From NCBI RefSeq assembly GCF_001494595.1, contig NZ_LN929908.1:1773716-1837715 (forward strand): 64,000 bases of DNA, written 5' to 3'. Below, one piece after another: positions 1 to 10,933 of this stretch. Within the stretch, counting starts at the first letter, position 1; each line of letters opens with the position of its first letter. The notes below the pieces were generated by a model. It worked only from the letters and a program-made list of their open reading frames with translations. It searched no databases and was not told the DNA's origin. Source of the stretch: Mycobacterium sp. M26. Lineage in GTDB: Bacteria; Actinomycetota; Actinomycetes; Mycobacteriales; Mycobacteriaceae. Made by a program: the position numbers and the translations under genes.

Positions 1-199
1 CGGGAGGCCTATGAGCGCCATGCATCACGGGGCGGTCATGGAGGGTTCCTGGGGTTCGGAGTCCGTCATGGTCCCCGATGCCGACGCCGCCCTGGAGTTG
101 CTGCGCGCCGAGCTGGCGCCCGGCGACGTGGTGCTGGTCAAGGCGTCCAACGCCGCGGGTCTGGGAGCGCTGGCCGAAGCGCTGGTGGCCGATACATGA
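1..199 (+). CDS. murF: UDP-N-acetylmuramoyl-tripeptide--D-alanyl-D-alanine ligase MurF, C-terminal end (partial)
   Basis: Only the last ~65 codons are inside the window; the gene starts upstream. The remaining residues end in a segment containing DVVLVKAS and GLGALAEAL, as at the C-terminal ends of MurF proteins, where domain 3 closes over the substrate. MurF adds D-Ala-D-Ala to UDP-MurNAc-tripeptide in the cytoplasm. The call rests mainly on context: the stop codon TGA (197-199) overlaps the mraY start ATG (196-198), the usual murF-mraY junction of the dcw cluster, which implies translational coupling. Confidence 0.85.
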   Translation, partial: GRPMSAMHHGAVMEGSWGSESVMVPDADAALELLRAELAPGDVVLVKASNAAGLGALAEALVADT

Positions 200-1275
200 G
201 ACTGATCCTCATCGCCGTCGGCATCGCGCTGGCGGTGTCGATTCTGCTTACCCCGGTACTGATCCGGCTGTTCACCAAGCAGGGCTTCGGCCACGAGATC
301 CGCGAAGACGGCCCGCCGAGCCACAAGACCAAGCGCGGCACGCCGTCGATGGGCGGGGTGGCGATCATCGCCGGCATCTGGGCCGGTTACTTCGGCACCC
401 ATCTCGTCGGCCTGGCGATGGGCGGCGACGGGCCGTCGGCCTCGGGCCTACTGGTACTCGGCCTGGCCACCGCGCTGGGGGCGGTCGGGTTCGTCGACGA
501 CCTCATCAAGATCCGGCGTTCCCGCAACCTCGGGCTGAACAAGACCGCCAAGACCGTCGGCCAGATCACCGCCGCGGTGCTGTTCGGCATTCTGGTGCTG
601 CAGTTCCGCAATGCCGACGGCCTGACGCCGGGCAGCCCCGAACTGTCCTACGTGCGCGAGATCGCCACCGTGACGCTGACCCCGCTGCTGTTCGTGCTGT
701 TCGTCGTCGTCGTGGTGAGCGCCTGGTCGAACGCGGTCAACTTCACCGACGGGCTCGACGGCCTGGCCGGCGGCAGCATGGCAATGGTCAGCGCCGCCTA
801 CGTGCTCATCACGTTCTGGCAGTACCGCAACGCGTGCGCCACCGCGCCGGGGCTGGGCTGCTACAACGTGCGCGACCCGCTGGACCTGGCGCTGATCGCG
901 GCTGCCTCCGCGGGTGCCTGTATCGGGTTCCTGTGGTGGAACGCCGCCCCGGCCAAGATCTTCATGGGCGACACCGGCTCGCTGGCCCTCGGCGGCATCA
1001 TCGCCGGGCTGTCGGTGACCAGCCGCACCGAGGTGCTGGCCGTCGTGCTCGGGGCGCTGTTCGTCGCCGAGGTGACCTCGGTGGTGGTGCAGATCCTGGC
1101 GTTCCGCACCACCGGGCGCCGGGTGTTCCGAATGGCGCCGTTCCACCACCACTTCGAGCTGGTGGGCTGGGCTGAGACGACGGTGATCATCCGGTTCTGG
1201 TTGCTCACCGCGATCGCGTGCGGCCTGGGCGTGGCCCTGTTCTACGGCGAGTGGCTCTCGGCCATCGGGGCCTGA
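196..1275 (+). CDS. mraY: Phospho-N-acetylmuramoyl-pentapeptide transferase MraY
   Basis: 359 residues, the usual family length. MraY is a polytopic membrane enzyme that transfers phospho-MurNAc-pentapeptide from UDP to undecaprenyl phosphate, making lipid I. Visible family signatures are the loop with [12 protein letters not shown] (Asp residues of the Mg/UDP site), [12 protein letters not shown], and the late histidine motif [10 protein letters not shown], separated by about ten hydrophobic segments. It begins inside the murF stop codon and ends one base before murD, so it belongs to one continuous + strand transcript. Nothing is unusual. Confidence 0.97.
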   Translation: MRLILIAVGIALAVSILLTPVLIRLFTKQGFGHEIREDGPPSHKTKRGTPSMGGVAIIAGIWAGYFGTHLVGLAMGGDGPSASGLLVLGLATALGAVGFVDDLIKIRRSRNLGLNKTAKTVGQITAAVLFGILVLQFRNADGLTPGSPELSYVREIATVTLTPLLFVLFVVVVVSAWSNAVNFTDGLDGLAGGSMAMVSAAYVLITFWQYRNACATAPGLGCYNVRDPLDLALIAAASAGACIGFLWWNAAPAKIFMGDTGSLALGGIIAGLSVTSRTEVLAVVLGALFVAEVTSVVVQILAFRTTGRRVFRMAPFHHHFELVGWAETTVIIRFWLLTAIACGLGVALFYGEWLSAIGA

Positions 1276-1276
1276 G

Positions 1277-2737
1277 GTGACAGGCCTGCAGCCGCTGGCG
1301 CCCGGAGCCCGGGTGCTGGTCACCGGGGCCGGTATCACCGGACGCGCGGTGGTCGCCGCGCTGGCCACCCTCGACGTTCATATCCAGGTCTGTGACGACA
1401 ACGCCGACGCACTGAACACGTTCTCCGCCAACGGGATCGGCGTCATCGAACCGCAGCGCGCCATCGCCGGGATGGACACCGTGGACCTGGTGGTCACCAG
1501 CCCCGGCTTCCCGCCGACCGCACCGGTCCTGGCCGCCGCGGCCGCGGCGGGCGTACCGATCTGGGGTGACGTCGAACTGGCCTGGCGGCTGGACGCCGCC
1601 GGACACTACGGCACACCCCGGCGCTGGCTGGTGGTCACCGGAACCAACGGCAAGACCACCACCACCTCGATGCTGCACGCGATGCTGGTGGCCGACGGCC
1701 GTCGGGCCATCCTGTGCGGCAACATCGGCGACCCGGTCCTCGATGTGCTGTCCGAGCCGGCCGATCTGCTGGCCGTGGAGCTGTCGAGTTTCCAGTTGTT
1801 CTGGGCACCGTCGCTGCGCCCGGCGGGTGGAGCGGTGCTCAACATCGCCGAGGACCACCTGGACTGGCATGGCAGTTTCGCCGCCTACGCCGCGGCCAAA
1901 GCACGCGCGCTGGACGGCCGGGTGGCCGTCGTCGGACTCGATGACGCGCCGGCCGCCGCGCTGTTGCCCGACGCCGCAGCGCCGGTGAAGGTCGGCTTCC
2001 GGCTCGGTGAGCCGGGCCCTGGTGAGCTCGGGGTGCGTGACGGGATGCTCGTCGACCGCGCCTTCGCCGACGACCTGGCGCTGGCCCCGGCCGCATCCAT
2101 CCCGGTGGCCGGTCCGGTGGGGGTGCTCGACGCGCTCGGCGCCGCCGCCCTGGCCCGGTCGGTGGACGTGCCGGCCAGCGCCATCGCCGAGGCCCTGGCC
2201 GGATTCCGGGTGGGCCGGCACCGCGCCGAAGCCGTCGGCGTGGTCGACGGCGTGCACTATGTCGACGACTCCAAAGCCACCAACCCACACGCCGCGCAGG
2301 CGTCGGTGCTGGCCTACCCACGGGTGGTGTGGGTGGCCGGTGGCCTGCTCAAGGGCGCCTCGGTGGACGAGATGATCACCGCGGTGGCCGACCGCCTGGT
2401 GGGCGCCGTGCTGATCGGCCGTGACCGTGCCGTGATTGCCAAGGCGTTATCGCGACACGCACCCGATGTCCCCGTCATCCAGGTTGTGACGCGGGAGGAT
2501 GCTGTGGTGCAAGGGACTAATGAGTCAGATGTTGCTCATGGGACTCGACTGGTCGATGCCTCCGGACCAGGGCTTGGGGCGCAGGTGATGACCGAGGTCG
2601 TCGCCGCCGCTGCCGGCCTGGCCCGGCCAGGTGACACGGTGCTGCTGGCCCCTGCCGGTGCGTCGTTCGATCAGTTCGCCGGCTACGGCGATCGCGGGGA
2701 CGCGTTCGCTGCTGCCGTGCGCGCCGCGGCCCGGTAG
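1277..2737 (+). CDS. murD: UDP-N-acetylmuramoylalanine--D-glutamate ligase MurD
   Basis: 486 residues, GTG start one base after the mraY stop. MurD adds D-Glu to UDP-MurNAc-L-Ala using ATP in the cytoplasm. The N-terminal Rossmann-like UDP-binding domain begins with [13 protein letters not shown]. The central ATPase domain has the P-loop [11 protein letters not shown] near residue 120 and VELSSFQL near 170. The C-terminal domain has HRAEAVG and [11 protein letters not shown] near residues 315-340. A stretch around residues 402-440 looks like an insertion, as in other mycobacterial MurD proteins, so I do not treat it as damage. Confidence 0.96.
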   Translation: MTGLQPLAPGARVLVTGAGITGRAVVAALATLDVHIQVCDDNADALNTFSANGIGVIEPQRAIAGMDTVDLVVTSPGFPPTAPVLAAAAAAGVPIWGDVELAWRLDAAGHYGTPRRWLVVTGTNGKTTTTSMLHAMLVADGRRAILCGNIGDPVLDVLSEPADLLAVELSSFQLFWAPSLRPAGGAVLNIAEDHLDWHGSFAAYAAAKARALDGRVAVVGLDDAPAAALLPDAAAPVKVGFRLGEPGPGELGVRDGMLVDRAFADDLALAPAASIPVAGPVGVLDALGAAALARSVDVPASAIAEALAGFRVGRHRAEAVGVVDGVHYVDDSKATNPHAAQASVLAYPRVVWVAGGLLKGASVDEMITAVADRLVGAVLIGRDRAVIAKALSRHAPDVPVIQVVTREDAVVQGTNESDVAHGTRLVDASGPGLGAQVMTEVVAAAAGLARPGDTVLLAPAGASFDQFAGYGDRGDAFAAAVRAAAR

Positions 2738-2742
2738 CGGCG

Positions 2743-4392
2743 ATGGCCGACAACATCCTGACCCGGCTACGGCGTCGGGGCGCCAAGGGTGCCACCGACA
2801 GCACCGACACGTCCGCACCCGCTGACGAGACCACCACGCCGGACGACGGCGACACCACCACAGCCGCCGCTGCCGCCGTGGCGGTTGCCACCGAACCGGC
2901 CCCGTCCCGGTTCCGGTTCGGCCTGCACAAGACTTTCGGCACCTGGCTGAACCGGCCGATGACGTCATTCCACCTGATCATCTCGGTGGCGGCCCTGCTG
3001 GTCACCCTCGGCCTGACAATGGTGCTCTCGGCCTCCGGTGTGCACTCCTACGACGAGGACGGCTCACCCTGGGCGATCTTCGCCCGGCAGGTGGTCTGGA
3101 CCCTCCTCGGCCTGTTCGCCTGCTGGATCGCCCTGCGCCTGCCGGTGCGCTTCCTGCGCAGCACGGCGTTCCTCTCGTTCGCGATGACGATTGTCATGCT
3201 GGTGCTCGTGCTGATCCCGGGGATCGGCCACGAATCCAATGGCACCCGCGGCTGGTTCATCGTCGGCGGCATCTCGATGCAGCCCTCCGAGCTCACCAAG
3301 ATCGCGTTCGCCATCTGGGGTGCCCACCTGCTGGCCACCCGCCGCATGGAGCGGGCATCGCTGCGCGAGATGCTGGTGCCGCTGATCCCCGCCGCGGTGA
3401 TCGCACTGGCGCTGATCGTCGCCCAGCCCGACCTCGGCCAGACGGTGTCACTGGGCATCATCCTGCTGGCCCTGCTCTGGTTCGCCGGCCTGCCGCTGAA
3501 GGTGTTCCTGTCCTCGGTGCTGGCCGCTGTCGCCGCGGCCGCGGTCCTGGCGGTCTCGGAGGGTTACCGCTCCGACCGGGTGCGGTCCTGGCTGGACCCC
3601 AGCGCCGACGCACAGGGCTCGGGCTATCAGGCCCGGCAGGCCAAGTTCGCGCTGGCTAACGGCGGGGTGTTCGGCGACGGTCTCGGCCAGGGCACCGCGA
3701 AGTGGAACTACCTGCCCAACGCCCATAACGACTTCATCTTCGCGATCATCGGCGAGGAACTCGGGTTCGTCGGCGCCTTCGGGCTGCTGGCGCTGTTCGG
3801 TCTGTTCGCCTACACGGGTATGCGGATCGCCCGGCGCTCGGCGGATCCGTTCCTGCGGCTGCTGACCGCCACCGCCACCATGTGGGTGATCGGCCAGGTC
3901 TTCATCAACGTTGGCTACGTCATCGGCCTGCTGCCCGTCACCGGCATCCAGCTGCCGCTGATCTCTGCCGGTGGAACCTCCACGGCCACAACGCTGTTCA
4001 TGATCGGACTGATGGCGAACGCGGCCCGGCACGAACCCGAGGCGGTGGCCGCGCTGCGGGCCGGCCGCGATGACCGGATGAACCGGCTGCTGCGCCTGCC
4101 GTTGCCCGAGCCCTACGTGCCCACCCGGACGGAGGCGCTGCGCGACCGGCTGCGGTCGCGGACCGACGGCGCCAAACCGGCCAAACCGGCCAAGAAGGCC
4201 CCCAAGAAAGTCGAGAAGAAGCCCACCCGTGGTCGTGCCGCGGTACCCGCCAAATCGAGGACGGCCGAGCGGCCCACTCGGCGCGCAGGGCATCATGGTG
4301 ATGCTTCGCCTCGCGGGGCACAGCGATATGGCAACCACGGAGCCGGCCAGCCACGGCGGTCCCGCACATTGGAAGGTCAGCGTTACGGGTGA
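2743..4392 (+). CDS. ftsW: Septal peptidoglycan glycosyltransferase FtsW (SEDS family)
   Basis: 549 residues. The layout is a long hydrophilic N-terminal tail (about 75 residues, Thr/Ala-rich), ten predicted membrane segments, then a basic Lys/Pro/Arg-rich C-terminal tail of about 120 residues. SEDS signatures are visible: [44 protein letters not shown] and [13 protein letters not shown]. FtsW polymerises lipid II glycan strands at the septum with a class B PBP. Extended cytoplasmic tails are a known feature of mycobacterial FtsW, which bind FtsZ and PBP3. The stop codon overlaps the murG start (GTGA). Confidence 0.96.
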   Translation: MADNILTRLRRRGAKGATDSTDTSAPADETTTPDDGDTTTAAAAAVAVATEPAPSRFRFGLHKTFGTWLNRPMTSFHLIISVAALLVTLGLTMVLSASGVHSYDEDGSPWAIFARQVVWTLLGLFACWIALRLPVRFLRSTAFLSFAMTIVMLVLVLIPGIGHESNGTRGWFIVGGISMQPSELTKIAFAIWGAHLLATRRMERASLREMLVPLIPAAVIALALIVAQPDLGQTVSLGIILLALLWFAGLPLKVFLSSVLAAVAAAAVLAVSEGYRSDRVRSWLDPSADAQGSGYQARQAKFALANGGVFGDGLGQGTAKWNYLPNAHNDFIFAIIGEELGFVGAFGLLALFGLFAYTGMRIARRSADPFLRLLTATATMWVIGQVFINVGYVIGLLPVTGIQLPLISAGGTSTATTLFMIGLMANAARHEPEAVAALRAGRDDRMNRLLRLPLPEPYVPTRTEALRDRLRSRTDGAKPAKPAKKAPKKVEKKPTRGRAAVPAKSRTAERPTRRAGHHGDASPRGAQRYGNHGAGQPRRSRTLEGQRYG

Positions 4393-5598
4393 GTGTCTCG
4401 GGGGTCGACGGCGGTGAGCGCGGCGCATCGTTCTCGGTCGTCCTGGCCGGTGGTGGCACCGCCGGACACGTTGAGCCCGCGATGGCCGTGGCCGACGCAC
4501 TGAAGGCACTGGACCCCAACGTTCGCATCACCGCTCTGGGCACCGCCCGTGGGCTGGAGACCCGGCTGGTCCCGGATCGCGGTTATGACCTCGAACTCAT
4601 CACCCCCGTTCCGCTGCCCCGCAAACTCAACGGTGACATGCTGCGTCTGCCGCTGCGGGTGCGCCGGGCGGTCCGCGAGACCCGCGCGGTGCTCGACAAC
4701 GTGGATGCCGACGTGGTGATCGGGTTCGGCGGCTATGTCGCGGTGCCCGCCTATCTGGCCGCCCGCCGCAGGCACGTGCCCGTCGTGGTGCACGAGGCCA
4801 ATGCCAGCGCCGGGGTGGCCAACCGGGTCGGCGCGCGAACCGCACGCCGGGTGCTGGCCGCAGTGCCCGACTCGGGCCTGGCGAATGCCGAGGTGGTCGG
4901 CATGCCGGTGCGCGCCGCGATCACCGAACTGGACCGCGCGGCGCTGCGATCGGCGGCCCGCGCCCACTTCGGCTTCGCCGAGGATGCCCGGGTGCTGCTG
5001 GTGTTCGGCGGATCGCAGGGCGCGGCCTCGATCAACCGTGCGGTGTCGGGTGCCGCGGCGCAGCTGGCGGCCGCCGGGATCTCGGTGCTGCACGCGCACG
5101 GACCGAAGAACACCCTGGAGCTGCCGACCCCGCAGCCGGGCGACCCGCCGTATGTCGCGGTGCCCTACCTCTACGAGATGAACCTGGCCTACCCTGGAGC
5201 TGCCGACCCCGCAGCCGGGCGACCCGCCGTATGTCGCGGTGCCCTACCTCTACGAGATGAACCTGGCCTATGCCGCCGCCGACCTGGCGATCTGCCGGTC
5301 CGGGGCGATGACGGTGGCCGAGGTGTCGGCGGTCGGGTTGCCTGCCGTCTACGTCCCGCTGCCCATCGGTAACGGCGAGCAGCGGCTCAACGCGCTGCCG
5401 GTGGTCAACGCGGGCGGCGGTCTGCTGGTCGCCGATGCCGACCTGACCCCGGAATTCGTCGGGCGTGAGGTCGTCGGCCTGCTCACCGACCCACCGCGCT
5501 TGGCCGCGATGACCGCCGCCGCTGGGCAGGTCGGGCACCGGGATGCCGCCCGCCGGGTGGCCGAGGTGGCTCTCGACGTCGCCAGGACCCACCGATGA
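4389..5598 (+). pseudogene. murG: Lipid II synthase MurG, reading frame broken by a 79-bp tandem duplication
   Basis: MurG transfers GlcNAc from UDP-GlcNAc to lipid I, giving lipid II, at the inner membrane face. The GTG start overlaps the ftsW stop, and the N-terminal half is normal with the glycine-rich loop [11 protein letters not shown] and later [11 protein letters not shown]. At codon ~267 (position 5191) a second, identical 79-bp copy of 5112-5190 begins. Because 79 is not a multiple of three, the frame shifts and the protein ends in unrelated residues at 5372, after 327 codons. The true C-terminal third (with [25 protein letters not shown]) continues in another frame to 5598. Deleting one copy gives a clean 376-residue MurG ending in an ATGA overlap with murC. 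The gene is essential in mycobacteria, so an assembly error is the first explanation. Confidence 0.93.
5112..5269. repeat. Perfect 79-bp direct tandem duplication inside murG
   Basis: 5112-5190 and 5191-5269 are identical, with one further matching base (A at 5191 and 5270) at the junction. The immediate flanks differ (C at 5111 versus T at 5190; C at 5192 versus T at 5271), so this is a clean tandem repeat with no divergence. It causes a +1 shift in murG. Confidence 0.97.
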
Positions 5599-7058
5599 GC
5601 GCCGCCAAGACCCTGCCGCCGGAACTGCAGCGGGTGCACATGGTGGGCATCGGCGGCGCCGGCATGTCCGGGATCGCGCGCATCCTGCTCGATCGCGGGG
5701 GACAGGTGTCGGGTTCGGATGCCAAGGAGTCGCGCGGAGTCGTGGCACTGCGGGCCCGTGGCGCGCAGATCAGCATCGGCCACGACGGGGCCAACCTGGA
5801 CCTGCTGCCCGGCGGGCCCACGGCCGTCATCACCACCCAAGCCGCGATCCCCAAGACCAACCCCGAACTCCTCGAGGCGGCCCGCCGCGGCATCCCGGTG
5901 ATCCTGCGGCCGGTGGTGCTGGCCAAGCTGATGGCCGGGCAGCGCACCCTGCTGGTGACCGGCACGCACGGCAAGACCACCACCACCTCGATGCTCATCG
6001 TGGCGCTGCAGCATGCCGGGATGGACCCGTCGTTCGCGGTGGGCGGCGATCTGGGCGAGGCAGGGACCAACGCGCACAACGGAAGTGGCGACTGCTTCGT
6101 TGCCGAGGCCGACGAGAGTGACGGCTCGCTGCTGGAATACACCCCCAACGTGGCGGTGGTGACCAATGTCGAAGCCGACCATCTGGACTTCTTCGGCAGC
6201 CCGGAGGCCTACAGCGCGGTGTTCGACGCCTTCGTCGACCGGCTGGCACCCGGCGGTGCGCTGGTGGTGTGCACCGACGACCCCGGCGCCGCCGAACTCG
6301 CCGAGCGCAGCGCGCAGCGCGGGGTGCGGGTGCTGCGCTACGGCAGTGGACCGGCCGACGGACTGGCCGGCGCGCTGGTCGACTGGGAACAGCACGGCAC
6401 CGGGGCGGTGGCCCACGTCCAGCTGGCGGGGGAGTCCCATCCCCGGGTGATGCGCCTGGCGGTGCCGGGCCGGCATATGGCGCTCAACGCGCTGGCCGCC
6501 CTGCTGGCGGCACTGGAGGTCGGTGCGCCGGTCGAGGACGTACTCGACGGGCTGGCCGGATTCGAAGGTGTGCGTAGGCGTTTCGAGCTCGTCGGGGTCG
6601 CCGGTGGGGTCAAGGTGTTCGACGACTACGCCCACCACCCGACCGAGGTGCGGGCCGCGTTGACCGCGCTGCGCGCGATCGCCCGCCAGGACCGTACCGG
6701 GCATCCGACCATCACCGGGGCCCGCAGTGTCGTGGTGTTCCAGCCCCACTTGTATTCGCGGACAAAGACTTTCGCTCGCGAGTTCGGCCATGCCCTGGAC
6801 ACCGCAGACGAGGTGTTCGTGCTCGACGTCTACGCGGCGCGGGAACAGCCGATGGCCGGCATCAGTGGGGCGACGGTGGCCGAGCACGTCAGCGTGCCGG
6901 TGCACTACGTCGCGGACTTCTCCGCGGTGGCCGCCCGCGTCGCGGCCTCGGTGGGCGATGGTGACGTGGTGGTCACCATGGGAGCCGGCGACGTGACGAT
7001 GCTCGGCCCGGAGATCATCGCCGCGATCCAGGACAAGGTCGGCCGGGAGGCACGGTGA
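5595..7058 (+). CDS. murC: UDP-N-acetylmuramate--L-alanine ligase MurC
   Basis: 487 residues. MurC starts the peptide stem by joining L-Ala to UDP-MurNAc with ATP. The N-terminal UDP-binding domain has [18 protein letters not shown], the ATPase domain has [13 protein letters not shown] near residue 120 and ADESDGS near 175, and the third domain has [14 protein letters not shown] near residue 340 and [11 protein letters not shown]. The ATG lies in the murG stop (ATGA), and the murC stop overlaps the GTG of ftsQ, so translation is probably coupled along this stretch. Confidence 0.97.
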   Translation: MSAAKTLPPELQRVHMVGIGGAGMSGIARILLDRGGQVSGSDAKESRGVVALRARGAQISIGHDGANLDLLPGGPTAVITTQAAIPKTNPELLEAARRGIPVILRPVVLAKLMAGQRTLLVTGTHGKTTTTSMLIVALQHAGMDPSFAVGGDLGEAGTNAHNGSGDCFVAEADESDGSLLEYTPNVAVVTNVEADHLDFFGSPEAYSAVFDAFVDRLAPGGALVVCTDDPGAAELAERSAQRGVRVLRYGSGPADGLAGALVDWEQHGTGAVAHVQLAGESHPRVMRLAVPGRHMALNALAALLAALEVGAPVEDVLDGLAGFEGVRRRFELVGVAGGVKVFDDYAHHPTEVRAALTALRAIARQDRTGHPTITGARSVVVFQPHLYSRTKTFAREFGHALDTADEVFVLDVYAAREQPMAGISGATVAEHVSVPVHYVADFSAVAARVAASVGDGDVVVTMGAGDVTMLGPEIIAAIQDKVGREAR

Positions 7059-8038
7059 CCGAGCCGGATCCCCCTGACGCCCCCGATCCGCCGAACCCCA
7101 CGGACGGGCGCGAAACTGCGAGTGACGACGTGCAGAACGTCGATCTCGACGACGCGCAAGAGGCCCCAGCACCCGCAGAACCCGAAGCCGCCGAGGACGC
7201 CGAGGCGGCCGAGGAGCCCGATCTCGAGGGTCCCCGACGCAAGGCGCGCCGGGAGCGTGCCGAGCGCCGCGAGGCCCAGGCCCGCGCGCGGGCCATCGAA
7301 GACGCCCGCCGTGAGGCCAAGCGCCGGGTGCGCACCCAGCACGACGATGCGCCGAAACAATTGGGGCGCGGGACCGTTCGCGGACTTCGGCTGCTGGTCT
7401 GGCTGATCCTGCTGAGCGTGATCGGCGTCGGTCTCGGCCTGATCCTGTACTTCACCCCGGTGATGTCGGCCCGCTCGCTGGTGATCACCGGGATCGGCGC
7501 GGTGACCCGCGAGGAAGTGGTCGACGCGGCGAAGGTCCAGATCGGCACGCCGCTGCTGCAGATCAATACCGATGCGGTGGCTGACCGGGTGGCCGGTATC
7601 CGCCGGGTGGCCAGTGCTCGGGTGCAGCGCGAGTACCCCTCGACGCTGCGCATCACGATCGTCGAGCGCATCCCGATCGTGGTGAAGGACTATCCGGACG
7701 GTCCGCATCTGTTCGACAAGGACGGGGTGGACTTCGCCACCGCACCGCCGCCGCCGGGACTGCCCTACATCGATGTCGACAATCCCGGGCCCACCGATCC
7801 GCCGACCCGCGCCGCACTGCAGGTGATGACGGCGCTGAGCCCCGAGGTCGTGGGTCAGGTCAGCCGGGTGGCCGCCCCGTCGGTGGCCTCGGTGACGCTG
7901 ACCCTGACCGATGGGCGGACCGTGGTGTGGGGGACCACCGACCGCACCGAGGAGAAGGCCGAGAAGCTCGCGGCGCTGCTGACCCAGCCCGGCCGCACCT
8001 ACGACGTGTCGAGTCCGGATCTACCGACGGTCAAGTAG
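7055..8038 (+). CDS. ftsQ: Cell division protein FtsQ (POTRA domain)
   Basis: 327 residues from a GTG that overlaps the murC stop. It has a long cytoplasmic N-terminal region of about 105 residues, Pro/Asp/Glu-rich then Arg/Ala-rich. One membrane helix follows ([18 protein letters not shown] and on), then an extracytoplasmic POTRA domain starting near [18 protein letters not shown] and a beta domain. FtsQ links the divisome complex FtsB/FtsL to FtsW/FtsI. The acidic tail is longer than in E. coli but typical for mycobacteria. It is the last gene of the tightly packed mur block, followed by a 210-bp gap before ftsZ. Confidence 0.94.
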   Translation: MTEPDPPDAPDPPNPTDGRETASDDVQNVDLDDAQEAPAPAEPEAAEDAEAAEEPDLEGPRRKARRERAERREAQARARAIEDARREAKRRVRTQHDDAPKQLGRGTVRGLRLLVWLILLSVIGVGLGLILYFTPVMSARSLVITGIGAVTREEVVDAAKVQIGTPLLQINTDAVADRVAGIRRVASARVQREYPSTLRITIVERIPIVVKDYPDGPHLFDKDGVDFATAPPPPGLPYIDVDNPGPTDPPTRAALQVMTALSPEVVGQVSRVAAPSVASVTLTLTDGRTVVWGTTDRTEEKAEKLAALLTQPGRTYDVSSPDLPTVK

Positions 8039-8248
8039 GCGGGGTTGCCGCGCGTGATCGACATCGCGGGAAATTCGCTCGCAACACGTCGGCGCGCCTC
8101 CCCAATACAGCGCGGACCGGCCATACCGTTCTGGTTGCGCGGAACTACTTGACATAACTCTAAGCCTGAGGTTGAGGTTGAGGGTTTGCAGAGTGACATC
8201 AGGGAGCCGCGTCCAGCCCGATCCCCACCAGGGAGGAAAGACGAGACG
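8039..8248 (+). promoter_or_regulatory. ftsQ-ftsZ intergenic region, likely to carry ftsZ promoter(s)
   Basis: 210 bp without a gene, the first real gap after mraY. A perfect TTGACA hexamer lies at 8149-8154 in a locally AT-richer segment, followed at 8166-8185 by short repeated units of the form GAGGTT. I could not find a convincing -10 at the right distance, so the exact promoter is not assigned. A strong ribosome binding site, GGGAGGAAAG (8231-8240), precedes the ftsZ ATG. Independent ftsZ promoters in this gap are established in other mycobacteria. Confidence 0.4.
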
Positions 8249-9394
8249 ATGACCCCCCCGCATAACTACCTCGCCGTAATCAAGGTCGTTGGCATCGGTG
8301 GCGGCGGTGTCAACGCCGTCAACCGCATGATCGAGCAGGGACTCAAGGGTGTGGAGTTCATCGCGATCAACACCGACGCCCAGGCGCTGTTGATGAGCGA
8401 CGCCGACGTCAAGCTCGACGTCGGCCGCGACTCCACCCGGGGTCTCGGCGCCGGCGCCGACCCGGAGGTCGGCCGCAAGGCTGCCGAGGACGCCAAGGAC
8501 GAGATCGAAGAGCTGCTGCGCGGCGCCGACATGGTGTTCGTGACCGCAGGTGAGGGCGGCGGCACCGGCACCGGTGGCGCGCCGGTGGTGGCCACCATCG
8601 CCCGCAAGCTCGGCGCGCTGACCGTCGGCGTGGTGACCCGGCCGTTCTCCTTCGAGGGCAAGCGCCGCTCCAACCAGGCTGAGGCCGGTATCACCGCGCT
8701 GCGCGAGAGCTGCGACACCCTGATCGTCATCCCGAACGACCGTCTGCTGCAGATGGGCGACGCCAACGTCTCGCTGATGGACGCCTTCCGCAGCGCCGAC
8801 GAGGTGCTGCTCAACGGTGTGCAGGGCATCACCGACCTGATCACCACGCCCGGCCTGATCAACGTCGACTTCGCCGACGTCAAGGGCATCATGAGCGGTG
8901 CGGGCACCGCGCTGATGGGCATCGGCTCGGCCCGCGGTGACGGCCGCGCGCTCAAGGCCGCTGAGATCGCCATCAACTCCCCGCTGCTGGAAGCCTCGAT
9001 GGAAGGCGCCCAGGGTGTGCTGATGTCCATCGCGGGCGGCAGCGATCTGGGGCTGTTCGAGATCAACGAAGCCGCCTCGCTGGTCCAGGACGCCGCCCAC
9101 GCCGAGGCGAACATCATCTTCGGCACGGTCATCGACGACTCGCTCGGCGACGAGGTCCGGGTCACGGTCATCGCCGCCGGTTTCGACGCCGCGGGTCCTA
9201 GCCGCAAGCCGGTGGTGGGTTCAGGCCCGGCCATCGCGCCGGGAGCGGCGGGCAAGCTCAGCTCCTCGCTGTTCGACCCGATCGACGCCGTCAGCGTGCC
9301 GGTGCACACCAACGGCGCCACGGTCAGCATCGGTGGTGACGACGGCGGCATCTCCGATGACGACGTCGACGTGCCGCCCTTCATGCGGCACTGA
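8249..9394 (+). CDS. ftsZ: Cell division protein FtsZ (tubulin-like GTPase)
   Basis: 381 residues, close to the 379 of M. tuberculosis FtsZ. The ATG at 8249 is chosen because it follows a strong ribosome binding site and gives the conserved start [20 protein letters not shown]; an upstream in-frame extension is ignored. The tubulin signature [12 protein letters not shown] is near residue 103. The T7 loop with [15 protein letters not shown] (activating Asp) is near residue 205. The tail ends [11 protein letters not shown], the conserved C-terminal peptide that docks SepF and FtsW. FtsZ polymerises into the Z-ring. Confidence 0.98.
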   Translation: MTPPHNYLAVIKVVGIGGGGVNAVNRMIEQGLKGVEFIAINTDAQALLMSDADVKLDVGRDSTRGLGAGADPEVGRKAAEDAKDEIEELLRGADMVFVTAGEGGGTGTGGAPVVATIARKLGALTVGVVTRPFSFEGKRRSNQAEAGITALRESCDTLIVIPNDRLLQMGDANVSLMDAFRSADEVLLNGVQGITDLITTPGLINVDFADVKGIMSGAGTALMGIGSARGDGRALKAAEIAINSPLLEASMEGAQGVLMSIAGGSDLGLFEINEAASLVQDAAHAEANIIFGTVIDDSLGDEVRVTVIAAGFDAAGPSRKPVVGSGPAIAPGAAGKLSSSLFDPIDAVSVPVHTNGATVSIGGDDGGISDDDVDVPPFMRH

Positions 9395-9428
9395 CCGCCG
9401 TCCGTCACGCGCCCGGATACTGGGTTCT

Positions 9429-10136
9429 GTGACTGTTCGCATCCGTCGGGTGACCACGACCCGGGCCGGCGGAGTCTCCAAGCCGCCCTTCGACACCTTC
9501 AACCTCGGTGACCACGTCGGCGACGATCCGGCTGCGGTCGCGGCCAACCGGGCCCGGCTGGCGAAGGCCATCGGGCTTGCCGATGACCACGTGATCTGGA
9601 TGAACCAGGTGCACAGCGCTCACGTCGAACTGGTCACCGAACCGCGCACCGACGCGCTGCCCGACACCGACGCTCTGGTGACGACCACGCCGGGGCTGGC
9701 GCTGGCCGTCGTGACCGCCGACTGCGTGCCAGTACTGCTGGCCGACGCCCGTGCCGGCGTCGTGGCCGGGGCCCATGCCGGCCGCGTCGGGGCGGCCAAC
9801 GGCGTCGTGCTGCGCACCCTGGAGGCGATGCTGGCCGCCGGTGCCCGTACCGAGGACATCTCGGTGCTGCTCGGGCCCTCGGTCAGCGGGGCCAACTATG
9901 AGGTGCCCGAGGAGATGGCCGCCGACGTCGAAGCGAAGCTCCCCGGCAGCCGGACCAGGACGGCGCGGGGGACGGCCGGACTGGACCTGCGCGCCGGTAT
10001 CGCCCGCCAACTTCAGGGCGCCGGTGTCAAGGCGATCGATATCGACCCGCGCTGCACCGTGGCCGACCCGAATCTGTTCAGCCATCGCCGTGGCGCCCCG
10101 ACGGGCCGGCTGGCCTGTCTGGTGTGGATGGAATGA
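9429..10136 (+). CDS. pgeF: Laccase-domain (YfiH/PgeF) polyphenol oxidase family protein
   Basis: 235 residues from GTG 9429 (MTVRIRRVTTTRAGGVSK). Family members act as purine nucleoside phosphorylase/adenosine deaminase-type enzymes or as peptidoglycan-editing factors that remove L-Ser-containing muropeptide precursors; which applies here cannot be read from sequence. Zinc-site motifs are visible: WMNQVHSAHV, VTADCVPVLLAD and GAHAGR (the usual HAGWRG has lost the Trp). The position directly after ftsZ and before yggS matches Rv2149c. Its TGA overlaps the yggS ATG. Confidence 0.9.
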   Translation: MTVRIRRVTTTRAGGVSKPPFDTFNLGDHVGDDPAAVAANRARLAKAIGLADDHVIWMNQVHSAHVELVTEPRTDALPDTDALVTTTPGLALAVVTADCVPVLLADARAGVVAGAHAGRVGAANGVVLRTLEAMLAAGARTEDISVLLGPSVSGANYEVPEEMAADVEAKLPGSRTRTARGTAGLDLRAGIARQLQGAGVKAIDIDPRCTVADPNLFSHRRGAPTGRLACLVWME

Positions 10137-10870
10137 GCGACCGCGAATCGGATCTGGCCGCGGCGCTGAGCGGGCTGCGGGACCGGCTGGCCGCCGCCGC
10201 GCAGGCCGCCGGGCGCGACGTGGCCGATGTCGAACTGCTGCCGATCACCAAGTTCTTCCCGGCCACCGACGTGGCCATCCTGTGGCGGCTGGGGTGCCGC
10301 AGCTTCGGTGAGTCCCGCGACCAGGAGGCCTCGACCAAGGTCGCCGAGCTGCAGGCGTTGACCGGAGCCGACGACGCACACTGGCACATGGTCGGACAGA
10401 TTCAAAGCAACAAGGCCAAACACATTGCGCGATGGGCGGATACGGTCCATTCGCTGAGTACGGCCAAGGTTGCGGCCGCACTGGACCGCGGCGCGCTACA
10501 GGCCATCGACGAGGGTCTGCGTACCGGACCGGTGAAGGTCTTCGTGCAGATCAGCCTGGACGGTGACACCGAACGCGGCGGCGTGGACGTCGGCGACCCG
10601 GCCGCCGTCGACGCGATCTGCGACCAGGTGGCCCGCGCACCCGGGCTGGCATTGATCGGCCTGATGGCAGTCCCGCCGCTGGGCGCCGACCCGGACACGG
10701 CCTTCGCCGCGCTGGCCGATGAGCACCGCCGCGTGCTGCGCAACCATCCCGAGGCCACCGAACTGTCCGCGGGGATGTCCGGTGACCTGGAAGTCGCGGT
10801 GCGACACGGTTCAACGTGTGTGCGTGTCGGTACAGCGCTTCTGGGACAACGTCCTCTAACGTCTCCCTGA
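10133..10870 (+). CDS. YggS-family pyridoxal 5'-phosphate homeostasis protein
   Basis: 245 residues, ATG at 10133 in the stop of the preceding gene. It is a single alanine-racemase-type TIM barrel that binds PLP without known catalysis and buffers the PLP pool. Recognisable are LLPITKFFPATDV with the PLP lysine near residue 40, RSFGESRDQEAS, HMVGQIQSNKAKHIA and, near the end, the phosphate-binding SAGMSGDLEVAVRHGSTCVR. It sits between pgeF and sepF, as in nearly all actinobacterial dcw clusters (Rv2148c). Confidence 0.93.
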   Translation: MSDRESDLAAALSGLRDRLAAAAQAAGRDVADVELLPITKFFPATDVAILWRLGCRSFGESRDQEASTKVAELQALTGADDAHWHMVGQIQSNKAKHIARWADTVHSLSTAKVAAALDRGALQAIDEGLRTGPVKVFVQISLDGDTERGGVDVGDPAAVDAICDQVARAPGLALIGLMAVPPLGADPDTAFAALADEHRRVLRNHPEATELSAGMSGDLEVAVRHGSTCVRVGTALLGQRPLTSP

Positions 10871-10933
10871 GTAGTCACTCCAGTCACATCTTCATCACAG
10901 ACACCGAACTTCACGCTCTAGAAGGGTCCAGCG

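Noticed and set aside
2480-2590. Frameshift or foreign insert in murD
   Set aside because: The frame stays open, and mycobacterial MurD proteins of the same total length (486) carry extra residues there.
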